This document shows, one piece after another, positions 1 through 4,917 of a DNA stretch of 5,986 nucleotides. The position numbers and the translations under genes are program-made. Where the stretch lies: assembly GCA_964458415.1 (NCBI GenBank), contig CAYWIT010000034.1:1-5986 (forward strand). Reading direction: 5' to 3'. The notes under the pieces were generated by a model. The model was not told the DNA's origin, searched no databases, and worked only from the letters and a program-made list of their open reading frames with translations. Source of the stretch: CAYWIT01 sp964458415. Its GTDB lineage: Bacteria; Pseudomonadota; Alphaproteobacteria; Micavibrionales; UBA2020. Position 1 is the stretch's first letter. Each line of letters begins with the position of its first letter.

Positions 1-38
1 GAACTACCTAACCGTTCTACTGACGGAGCCCTCTAAAA

Positions 39-530
39 ATGGGGGGATTACAAGATTTTAATTTAGTAAATTCAAAACTGTTAGAAAAAACAGATTTATC
101 TGGTAGGGCTTTTATTCTTGCAACAACTTTAATTAATAGTTTTTCTACCTTAAAAAGCGTGATACATGCACGTCACGAAGCCTTAGAATTGATAAAAAAT
201 ATGTCTCATAAATATCAACTTGATGATCACGACACGGCTTGCTTATATTTTGGCGTAAAATTCTCTCATCCTGTTCTGGGAGATATTATGGAGCAAAGAT
301 ACTTTGATACCATGATGGCAATCAAAAACTTTAACGAAGATTGCACATGGTTTTCTAAAGAGCTTACACAGGCGCTTATTGATGAGGCAAAAAAAATTGC
401 TAAATCTCTAACATTCAGAAGACCAAAAATTGGAGATGTTGATTACTCTGATGTCGATCTCAATCTCTTACCTCCTGATGCTCAGTATAAAGACTGGCGA
501 GATAAATTTAGACCAAAGAACGCAAAATAA
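39..530 (+). CDS. Hypothetical protein, AT-rich, 163 aa
   Basis: I do not recognise this protein. It starts at an ATG preceded by GGAG ten bases upstream, and an in-frame TAA at 9-11 rules out a longer form, so the gene is complete. The product looks soluble and mostly helical: no signal peptide, no membrane segment, many Leu/Ile/Lys residues, a helical stretch around residues 85-125 and a charged tail (around 128-163) rich in Asp, Pro and Lys. Base composition is clearly lower in GC than in the genes from position 742 onward, and codon choice is A/T-ending, so it probably arrived from a different donor. It is the only gene on this strand before ardA and shares no operon with anything visible. 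Coding status is supported by length, start context and consistent AT-rich codon use; function is unknown. Confidence 0.7.
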   Translation: MGGLQDFNLVNSKLLEKTDLSGRAFILATTLINSFSTLKSVIHARHEALELIKNMSHKYQLDDHDTACLYFGVKFSHPVLGDIMEQRYFDTMMAIKNFNEDCTWFSKELTQALIDEAKKIAKSLTFRRPKIGDVDYSDVDLNLLPPDAQYKDWRDKFRPKNAK

Positions 531-692
531 GTACATTCTGTATTAACTTAGCATTTCGCGTGATATGAGGTACGGCGGGCTCTGTCTCAACCACCGTCAC
601 CGCTCCAATGTTCACTGTGATATTCGCCAGCGCTTAGCTATTCTCCCATTTCAGCACATTGGTGGTAACTGGGAGCCACCACCCCGCAGTAT
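531..692. other. Short non-coding stretch with possible gene remnant
   Basis: After the AT-rich gene the composition shifts to higher GC near position 560. No plausible complete gene is present. On the minus strand, from about 640 downward, a stop-free frame reads A-L-A-N-I-T-V-N-I-G-A-V-T-V-V-E-T-E-P and on into the AT-rich gene. It has no start codon or ribosome binding site and may be either chance or the remnant of a broken gene. The composition break suggests an insertion or recombination junction here. Confidence 0.3.
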
Positions 693-733
693 AAAACAAA
701 ATCAGCACCGTTTTACGGTGCTGATTTTGTTTT
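693..733. terminator. Perfect 18-bp inverted repeat, bidirectional terminator
   Basis: Arms 693-710 and 716-733 (AAAACAAAATCAGCACCG and its exact complement) flank a 5-base loop. The GC-rich core next to the loop is flanked by A-rich and T-rich ends, so a U-tract forms on either strand. It begins 8 bp after the stop of the small minus-strand gene (742-939) and can also stop transcription coming from the plus-strand gene at 39-530. Confidence 0.85.
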
Positions 734-741
734 AAGCGACG

Positions 742-939
742 CTAAAAGCATGGCGCAGAAGGCTTTAAAGCCCGTTTTCTGCGAAGAACCGTTTGAATGT
801 TCTCAAGTGTAATCATCGTCAATGGGCAACTCATCGCTGATATGTTGCGACGGACGCAGTCAGCGATAATGCCGTGGTAAATCTCCCGCAATTGCGCTTC
901 TGTCAGGTGTTCGAGTTCTTCCTTGCTGATGATAAACAT
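742..939 (-). CDS. Small hypothetical protein, 65 aa
   Basis: I do not recognise the family. The frame stays open upstream to an ATG at 981, but the ATG at 937-939 is the better start because AGGAG (complement of 946-950) lies six bases ahead of it. The product begins MFIISKEELEHLTEAQLREIYHG, has an acidic amphipathic helix at about residues 5-20, then a segment with two cysteines, and a basic tail (RRKRA near residues 53-57). The acidic start and basic end suggest a small cytoplasmic, possibly nucleic-acid- or protein-binding factor, but that is only inference. The gene stands alone, is followed at once by a strong terminator, and is divergent from ardA across a 540-bp gap. Confidence 0.65.
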   Translation of the reverse strand: MFIISKEELEHLTEAQLREIYHGIIADCVRRNISAMSCPLTMITLENIQTVLRRKRALKPSAPCF

Positions 940-1327
940 TGTCCGCTCCTGTCTTCCTGACCGCGACATCGCGGCCTTCATGCGGCAGACAGGGCAGCGC
1001 GTTCGACTGGACGCACTCGATGGAACGAAGTGGAGAAGCCTTTACGGCTTGCGGCTATCGGGACGAACCGCTGCTAAGGTCAAGATGAAAAGGACGTAGA
1101 TCGCGGACAGGCGCGGGAGAAAGTGTCGCCGTCAGAACAAAACAATCGTCTCGGAATACCTGACAGCATAAATCCCCTTTTTCTGCCTCAATGCGCTATC
1201 AGAACATAGCAAAGTAAAATATCAGCAAAACACTACGGTCTGCATTCAGCGTGGCCAGACGTATTTCTCCTTAAAGGATTTGCATCCCTCCTTCGTGCAA
1301 TCTTTAGCCCCCTGCCATACACTTGCG

Positions 1328-1344
1328 CTTGTTGCGTCAACAAG
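1328..1344. promoter_or_regulatory. 17-bp palindrome, possible operator
   Basis: CTTGTTG-CGT-CAACAAG is a perfect 7-bp inverted repeat around a 3-bp centre, about 140 bp upstream of the ardA start. There is no U-tract, so it looks more like a dimeric repressor site than a terminator. The regulator is unknown. Confidence 0.4.
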
Positions 1345-1368
1345 AAAATCGGTTCCCCCATCCTGATT

Positions 1369-1383
1369 GCAGGCGGAGCCTGC
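1369..1383. promoter_or_regulatory. GC-rich hairpin in the ardA leader
   Basis: GCAGGC-GGA-GCCTGC forms a perfect 6-bp stem with a 3-base loop, about 100 bp ahead of ardA. It is followed by purine/pyrimidine tracts but no clean U-run. It could be a leader-RNA structure or part of an operator; its role is not shown by the sequence. Confidence 0.35.
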
Positions 1384-1482
1384 GGAAGGTCTCCCCCAAT
1401 TTTCAGGTGTGACGCCGCGCCAGCTTCATGGCGGACGGGAGGCGTCGCCCGAAAGGGTCATGCAAATTAAGGAGAAACGGCC

Positions 1483-1989
1483 ATGACACAACTGCACGCT
1501 CAACCCTACGACATTTCCGCGACAGGATTTTACTTCGACAGCGCAGAAGAATACGCGCAAAAATCTGCCAAAAACTTCAACAGCTACGGCGCTCCGGTCG
1601 AGGAATACGAAATTCAGTTCATCGACGGTGAGAACATCAACGCCGCCCTGTTTAAGGCGCTCAGCATTAGCCAGTGCAATTTCGACAAGTTTCTTGACGC
1701 TTGCGACAGCTGGGATGAAGACCAGAAACGCAAAGTCATCATTGCCGTTGGAGAATGCGGTTACAGCTTCGACTTGAATTCCGGAGATCCGGATAGTTTC
1801 GATATCGACATCTATCAGCTAGACAGCCTGAAGGCCCTTGCCGAGCAATTCGTGGACGAAGGCCTGTTTGGGGAAATCCCCGCATCTATCCAGAACTATC
1901 TGGACTACGACGCCATCGCTCACGACCTCGGCATGGACTACTGCGAAGTCACCATTGCGGGGGAGCGGCTCATCTACCGCTGCTCCTGA
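1483..1989 (+). CDS. ardA: Antirestriction protein ArdA
   Basis: ArdA proteins are dimeric DNA mimics that bind type I restriction-modification complexes in place of DNA, protecting a plasmid or transposon entering a new host. The 168-residue length matches the family (about 165-170). The product is very acidic: I count 32 Asp/Glu against 10 Lys/Arg, as a DNA mimic needs. The C-terminal block around residues 133-150 (PASIQNYLDYDAIAHDL) followed by a short beta-rich end is the most family-like part. The N-terminus (QPYDISATGFYFDS) is less canonical, so this is a diverged member. The start is set by AAGGAG eight bases upstream of the ATG. It converges on abiEii with 18 bp between the stops. It has no co-directional neighbour, so it is probably transcribed alone. 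An overlapping plus-strand frame at 1428-1631 is a shadow. Confidence 0.85.
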   Translation: MTQLHAQPYDISATGFYFDSAEEYAQKSAKNFNSYGAPVEEYEIQFIDGENINAALFKALSISQCNFDKFLDACDSWDEDQKRKVIIAVGECGYSFDLNSGDPDSFDIDIYQLDSLKALAEQFVDEGLFGEIPASIQNYLDYDAIAHDLGMDYCEVTIAGERLIYRCS

Positions 1990-1996
1990 CGGAGCA
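1981..1996. terminator. Weak hairpin over the ardA stop codon
   Basis: TGCTCC-TGAC-GGAGCA pairs perfectly over 6 bp, with the ardA TGA in the loop. No U-run follows, so on its own it would be a poor terminator. It may act together with the 2012-2028 repeat. Confidence 0.35.
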
Positions 1997-2007
1997 ACGG
2001 CCTCAAG

Positions 2008-2940
2008 CTAAGCGAAAACTGTTTTCGCCAAAACGCGCACCGCTTCGAGCGCTGCAGCATATGGCGGTGTTTTACCCGTAGCTGCATAGGACAGCGTACC
2101 GACAAGTTCATCATATTCTGCTGCATACCCCGCATCTTCCAACAGGATTTTCAGCGTCAAGTCAACCCGTTCCCGTGCGGACATATCTGCCAGTTCCGGC
2201 CTGTTTTTCGGGCGGGAGGAATCTTCGCTCATCGAGGCTGCCACCAGAGCAACGAATTTATCGTGCGATAAAGCTGTGTCTTTCAGCATGGCAAGATCGT
2301 GAACATGGCGGATGATATGCGGGTCGTCGTATTTTCCGCCGCGTATCCTGTCAGGTATGCGCCATGCCAAGGCGCTAAGTTTATCGGCAGCACTTTCCAC
2401 GGGATTGATACAAGCGATTTTGGCAACTTCCGGCGGTTGTTTAGCGATGGATGAAACAAATGAGCCCACAGGCTTATAAATATGCGGCAGTTGGGTATTC
2501 CGCGTCATCACTTCAATCTGAATATGTGGGCGCAGCGCGATCGCTTTGGTGAAGTGGCTTTCATAGGGAAGCAAGACAGAGAAGAAGCTGTTTTCAGCTC
2601 TTGAGCGCACTTGCTCGTCGGTAAAGAGAAAGCCGCCATCGCGCAAGGCGGCGACCACGGCTTTCCTGAAGTCGGACAGGGCTTTGCGGTTTCGCAATTC
2701 TTCTGGTGCTTGCACACGGAAATCAACGTCCTCGGAAAACCGTTCCAACAGGCCGTGCGCCTTTGAAAGGGCCGTTCCACCCGTAAACACAATTTCAAAG
2801 CCGGAGACATCGACGCTGGCGATAAGGTCGATCACTTGCGTGACAAACCAGTCTTTTTCGACATAGGACGCGGGGATTTGCAGATAGGTTGCGGTTTCTT
2901 CAAAAAGGACTTTATCAGGGGGCTGCTTCATAACTGACAT
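2008..2940 (-). CDS. abiEii: AbiEii-type nucleotidyltransferase toxin
   Basis: This is the toxin of a type IV AbiE toxin-antitoxin (phage abortive infection) pair, a cytoplasmic nucleotidyltransferase of the DNA polymerase beta-like fold. Numbering from the ATG at 2940 (310 aa), the family motifs are E28-K29-D30-W31, the nucleotide-binding G54-G55-T56 with L58-S59, the metal-binding S69-E70-D71-V72-D73-F74, the third acidic residue in Q-I-E143-V, E182..A-D186-K187-L188, and R211-H212..H214-D215-L216. All expected catalytic residues are present, so it looks active. The frame is open to 2988, but that start lies deep in the antitoxin gene. The ATG at 2940 has GGAG only three bases ahead, and a second ATG at 2931 has it twelve ahead, so either is possible. 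It overlaps abiEi by 26 bp (17 bp if the second ATG is used), giving translational coupling. Confidence 0.88.
   Translation of the reverse strand: MSVMKQPPDKVLFEETATYLQIPASYVEKDWFVTQVIDLIASVDVSGFEIVFTGGTALSKAHGLLERFSEDVDFRVQAPEELRNRKALSDFRKAVVAALRDGGFLFTDEQVRSRAENSFFSVLLPYESHFTKAIALRPHIQIEVMTRNTQLPHIYKPVGSFVSSIAKQPPEVAKIACINPVESAADKLSALAWRIPDRIRGGKYDDPHIIRHVHDLAMLKDTALSHDKFVALVAASMSEDSSRPKNRPELADMSARERVDLTLKILLEDAGYAAEYDELVGTLSYAATGKTPPYAAALEAVRVLAKTVFA
2012..2028. terminator. Inverted repeat between converging ardA and abiEii
   Basis: GCGAAAAC-T-GTTTTCGC is a perfect 8-bp inverted repeat lying in the last codons of abiEii and just past ardA. With only one base in the centre, a real hairpin would open a few pairs. 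It could end ardA transcripts on the plus strand; it lies inside the abiEii reading frame on the other strand. Terminator role is inferred from position. Confidence 0.35.
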
Positions 2941-3328
2941 AGACTCCGTTGTAGCCGATTTTCCGGTTGATGCGCCCCTTGACCGCAATGCGGCGGCCTG
3001 TAGGTACTTGGGTTGTCCGCCCTGCGTTGTACTCTCTTTCCAAATAAGAAGGAACGGTTTTCAAACCTAGCCTTTCGAGAGCCTCCCGTGCGAGTTCGGG
3101 CAGGTTTTTAATGGGAATAGTTTCACCTGTCAGAACGGACTTTTTTGTCTTGGCATAGAGTCCGTAGCCGAGCTTGATGAGCTTCCCTTCACGCGCAAGC
3201 TCACGCAGGATGCGCCCGATCTGGTCGTATCCACCCAAGTCCTCGAAATCTTCCCGCACGAAGACGTTAAAATTCTTCCTCGCTATACGAGCTGAAATCT
3301 TATACACCAATGTTCCGTACTTTTTCAT
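2915..3328 (-). CDS. abiEi: AbiEi-type antitoxin (DUF6088-like), 137 aa
   Basis: This is the antitoxin and probable autorepressor of the AbiE pair. Residues about 20-60 form a winged helix-turn-helix: FVREDFEDLGGYDQIGRIL, then a basic wing REGKLIKLGYGLYAK, the pattern seen in AbiEi/DUF6088 proteins. Residues about 75-95 are helical (LPELAREALERLGL). The C-terminal part TTQVPTGRRIAV...GRINRKIGYNGVYV resembles the beta-rich tail of DUF6088 proteins. At 137 residues it is well short of classical AbiEi antitoxins, but the order antitoxin-toxin and the overlapping stop/start with an intact AbiEii support the assignment. In AbiE systems the antitoxin represses the operon and counters the toxin without stable protein contact. 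The start ATG has only a weak GG-containing site in front. A good promoter with repeats lies 50-80 bp upstream. Confidence 0.85.
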   Translation of the reverse strand: MKKYGTLVYKISARIARKNFNVFVREDFEDLGGYDQIGRILRELAREGKLIKLGYGLYAKTKKSVLTGETIPIKNLPELAREALERLGLKTVPSYLEREYNAGRTTQVPTGRRIAVKGRINRKIGYNGVYVSYEAAP

Positions 3329-3357
3329 TTTATACCAGATAGTTAGATATCAAAAAC

Positions 3358-3388
3358 ACGACATATCATATCTGCAAATATACGACAT
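3358..3388 (-). promoter_or_regulatory. Two direct repeats over the abiE promoter, possible AbiEi operators
   Basis: ACGACAT occurs at 3358-3364 and at 3382-3388, each followed by an AT-rich ATC/TCTTAT-like stretch. One copy abuts the -10 box and the other lies just downstream of the likely start site. This placement suits autorepression by the winged-helix antitoxin. The sites are direct, 24 bp apart, whereas described AbiEi operators are inverted repeats, so the role is inferred. Confidence 0.45.
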
Positions 3389-3405
3389 TCTTATAGAAAA
3401 TTCAA
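3377..3405 (-). promoter_or_regulatory. Promoter of the abiE operon
   Basis: On the minus strand TTGAAT (complement of 3400-3405) and TATATT (complement of 3377-3382) are separated by exactly 17 bp, close to the sigma-70 consensus. The start of transcription would be near 3370, giving a leader of about 40 bases before abiEi. The region is much more AT-rich than its surroundings. Confidence 0.75.
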
Positions 3406-3623
3406 GCCTTTTGATATTTCACAATGGAATCAAGGGGATTGGGGGTGCGTCAGAAGTACCGCCCTTACATCTTCTTCGCTTCTTTAATGCGGTAGGAGTC
3501 AATAGGTTTTTTAGCTCATAACTTCTTCCTTCGGCTTCAAGATATTCTTTGAAAGGGCCTTTGGCAGGGATCACGCTTCTTTCCGGGGTCAGCGCCAACA
3601 CTGTGTGCCTGTTTTAAACGCTG
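3406..3623. other. Stretch between abiE promoter and IS element, no firm gene
   Basis: No complete gene is evident. On the minus strand a GTG-initiated 60-codon frame (3419-3601) has no ribosome binding site and is probably chance. A different minus-strand frame, open from the IS boundary to a TGA at 3537-3539, may be the detached 3' end of the gene interrupted by the IS (see the pseudogene entry). No terminator for that operon could be identified. Confidence 0.4.
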
Positions 3624-3631
3624 CCACAATA
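3537..3631 (-). pseudogene. Possible detached 3' end of the IS-interrupted gene
   Basis: If the IS110 element is removed between the two CCACAATA copies (3624-3631 and 4966-4973), the frame of the 4918-5259 gene runs on as E-R-L-L-W-Q-R-L-K-Q-A-H-S-V-G-A-D-P-G-K-K-R-D-P and ends at TGA 3537-3539, restoring a protein of about 126 residues. This is basic and Gln/Arg-rich like the rest of the gene. If instead the element ends at 3660-3669, the restored gene stops directly after L-L-W-R and this fragment is not coding. I cannot decide without intact relatives. Confidence 0.3.
3624..3631 (+). repeat. Left copy of CCACAATA direct repeat (IS boundary, model B)
   Basis: The same eight bases occur at 4966-4973. 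An 8-bp match in this search space could be chance, but removing one copy with the intervening DNA fuses the upstream gene in frame to a longer tail. Confidence 0.4.
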
Positions 3632-3643
3632 GACTATTCATTC

Positions 3644-3730
3644 GAAGAGAGAGGGGAACTATCTCCACATCGCAATGGCGAATATCTATCGCCTTGTCGG
3701 CGAGGAAGCCGTTCTCACCTCTGTCTCTTC
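3644..3730 (-). repeat. Long imperfect inverted repeat downstream of the transposase
   Basis: The arms are 3644-3659 (GAAGAGAGAGGGGAAC) and 3711-3730 (GTTCTCACCTCTGTCTCTTC). They pair over GAAGAGA, GAGG and GAAC, 15 pairs in all, with small bulges. The 51-base interval contains TATCTCCACA, GAATATCT and a 5-bp hairpin. An RNA read from the minus strand would form a long stem with an internal region carrying junction-like sequence. The arms are purine/pyrimidine-rich, which makes chance pairing easier. Confidence 0.5.
3660..3669 (+). repeat. Left copy of TATCTCCACA direct repeat (IS boundary model A, or guide)
   Basis: The identical 10-mer occurs at 4961-4970. It is either the duplicated target/core at the left end of the element (model A), or an internal copy within the candidate RNA that matches the other junction (model B). 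Confidence 0.5.
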
Positions 3731-3808
3731 CCGTCCTGCCGGACGACCACGCCTTGCGGCGAAGAATATCTGACTCCTTCTTGTTCCTGTTTTACTAAAT
3801 TCCTGAAA
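3660..3808 (-). ncRNA. Candidate bridge RNA region of the IS110 element
   Basis: Downstream of the transposase stop, the minus-strand RNA can form CGCC-GCAA-GGCG with a GNRA loop (3750-3761), CGTCC-GGCA-GGACG (3732-3745) and UCGCC-GACAA-GGCGA (3689-3701 region). Two copies of AGATATTC (complements of 3764-3771 and 3680-3687) lie 84 bases apart, and AGATA also occurs at both element junctions. IS1111-type members of the family encode their bridge RNA in this downstream end, while IS110-type members use the upstream end. The assignment rests on folds and repeats seen by eye. The true RNA ends are not known, and it may extend to about 3624. Confidence 0.4.
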
Positions 3809-4843
3809 TTAGACCGCTGCTGCTGCGGTTTCTTTGTTAAATTCGAATACTGTTCCGTCGCGCCACATGGCGTGCATGATCACTGCCAGCCTGCGCGCGA
3901 CAGCCACGCAAGCCTTCTTTTTTGAACTACGTTTGGCGAGTCGAAGACCCCAAGCCTTAAGATCGTTTGGCTTACCCCTGCTCAACATACATTTGGCAGC
4001 TTCAAAGAGGTGCGAGCGAAGAAATGTATCGCCGCACTTTGTGATATGGCCGTCATAGTCAACCTCACCGGAAGCGTACTTGCGTGGTGTCAGTCCCACG
4101 GCGGCACCGACAGCCTTGGAATGTCGGAACCTCTCGGGACGATCTACAAACGTCTTGAAGGCAAGGGCGGTCAGCGACCCGACACCGGGGATCGTCATGA
4201 ATAGTTTGCAAATCTGGTCTTTCTTCACACAGTCCAAAACCATCTTTTCTAGTGTGTTGCACTGAAGCATAAGGTGGCGGCGCACCTCCAGCATCGGGAA
4301 GATATAAGCCTGCAATTCTTCATCACCCGCGACGAGCTCCCGGATGCGATGCTCATACGTTGCCGGAGTCACCTTGCCGGTTTTATGACCGAAAACTTTC
4401 AGTGTGCCCCTGATCTGGCTGTCAATATCAAGGCGTTTGTCCAAAAGGCAGCGCCGGTTGCTTAGCAGCACCCGGAGTTTCTGGCTTTGATGGCTTTTGA
4501 CATGGACTTCACGGAACCAGCCGGTGCGCATGATATGCGCTATACCTCGCGCATCGTTGCGGTCCGTCTTTACCTGCTGGGCTTTCATAGCTGCCGCTGC
4601 GTGACGAGATTCGATACAGATAGCAGGCCAGTTCGCAGCCAGCAGTTCGTGGCAAAGCCACGGAGTTAAGCCACCGGCCTCCAGACCGATACGCTCCATC
4701 GGCAATCCAGCGGCCTTCAGCCACTGATCAATAGCCGCAGGCTCTGTGGGCACTTCGCCTTCACGGATGATCTCACCCTCCTGATTAACAATACAGGCTG
4801 ATGTGTTATTTAAAGAAACATCTAAACCACAGTAATACTTCAT
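3809..4843 (-). CDS. IS110-family transposase (DEDD recombinase), 344 aa
   Basis: The enzyme catalyses excision and insertion of its element through strand exchange guided by a bridge RNA. The N-terminal RuvC-like domain shows the DEDD set: D8 in GLDVS, E55 in GLEAGG, and D94/D97 in KTDRNDARG. A helical linker spans about residues 115-210. The C-terminal transposase_20 domain has a helix-hairpin-helix IPGVGSLTA (218-226), GLTPRKYASGE (250-260) and GDTFLRSHLFEAA (271-283). S258 in the A-S-G motif lines up with the catalytic serine of the family. Length is typical and nothing is truncated or missing, so it looks functional. GGAG lies seven bases before the ATG. The ATG directly follows GAACGGCT, which can pair with AGCCGTTC about 40 bases upstream in the mRNA. 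Many frames opposite this gene are shadows. Confidence 0.95.
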   Translation of the reverse strand: MKYYCGLDVSLNNTSACIVNQEGEIIREGEVPTEPAAIDQWLKAAGLPMERIGLEAGGLTPWLCHELLAANWPAICIESRHAAAAMKAQQVKTDRNDARGIAHIMRTGWFREVHVKSHQSQKLRVLLSNRRCLLDKRLDIDSQIRGTLKVFGHKTGKVTPATYEHRIRELVAGDEELQAYIFPMLEVRRHLMLQCNTLEKMVLDCVKKDQICKLFMTIPGVGSLTALAFKTFVDRPERFRHSKAVGAAVGLTPRKYASGEVDYDGHITKCGDTFLRSHLFEAAKCMLSRGKPNDLKAWGLRLAKRSSKKKACVAVARRLAVIMHAMWRDGTVFEFNKETAAAAV

Positions 4844-4900
4844 AGCCGTTCTCCGTTGTTAGGATTGTTGTCGATAACTGCTTTTACATCGTGAACGGCT
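4844..4900 (-). promoter_or_regulatory. Hairpin in the transposase leader next to the start codon
   Basis: AGCCGTTC (4844-4851) and GAACGGCT (4893-4900) are exact complements. In the mRNA the 3' arm touches the ATG and its first two bases follow the GGAG of the ribosome binding site, so the stem could limit translation of the transposase. A second short pair, ATCGTGA/TCACGAT (4888-4894 and 4918-4924), overlaps it and could compete. Alternatively these stems belong to an upstream bridge RNA. Confidence 0.45.
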
Positions 4901-4917
4901 TCTTTTACAGCCTTACA

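Larger units (their letters stand above)
940..1482. other. Gene-free intergenic region between divergent genes
   Basis: This 543-bp stretch separates the small minus-strand gene from ardA and should contain both leaders and promoters. I see no ORF with a credible start and no tRNA-like fold. It holds a 17-bp palindrome (1328-1344), a GC-rich hairpin (1369-1383), a weaker TTGCA/TGCAA inverted pair near 1280-1300 and the ardA ribosome binding site (AAGGAG, 1469-1474). I could not identify a convincing -35/-10 pair for ardA. Confidence 0.6.

Noticed and set aside
20..29. CTGACGGAGC at 20-29 repeated at 1986-1995
   Set aside because: The 10-bp match lies in a ribosome binding region in one case and a stop-codon hairpin in the other; no further similarity around it, so probably chance.
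1020..1088. Short plus-strand frame M-E-R-S-G-E-A-F
   Set aside because: Only 22 codons, no ribosome binding site, nothing recognisable.
1428..1631. 67-codon plus-strand frame before and within ardA
   Set aside because: Arg-rich out-of-frame shadow of ardA with no ribosome binding site.
2508..2810. 100-codon minus-strand frame inside abiEii
   Set aside because: Out-of-frame shadow; the AbiEii frame carries all family motifs.
3419..3601. Minus-strand GTG-initiated 60-codon frame
   Set aside because: No ribosome binding site, Pro-rich low-quality tail, and its length is common among chance frames in this window.
3675..3773. Plus-strand 32-codon frame starting M-A-N-I-Y-R-L-V-G
   Set aside because: No properly spaced ribosome binding site; it lies opposite the structured non-coding end of the IS, which explains the sequence better.
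3605..3925. 106-codon plus-strand frame across the IS right end
   Set aside because: Cys/Ser-rich shadow overlapping the transposase 3' end; no start signal.
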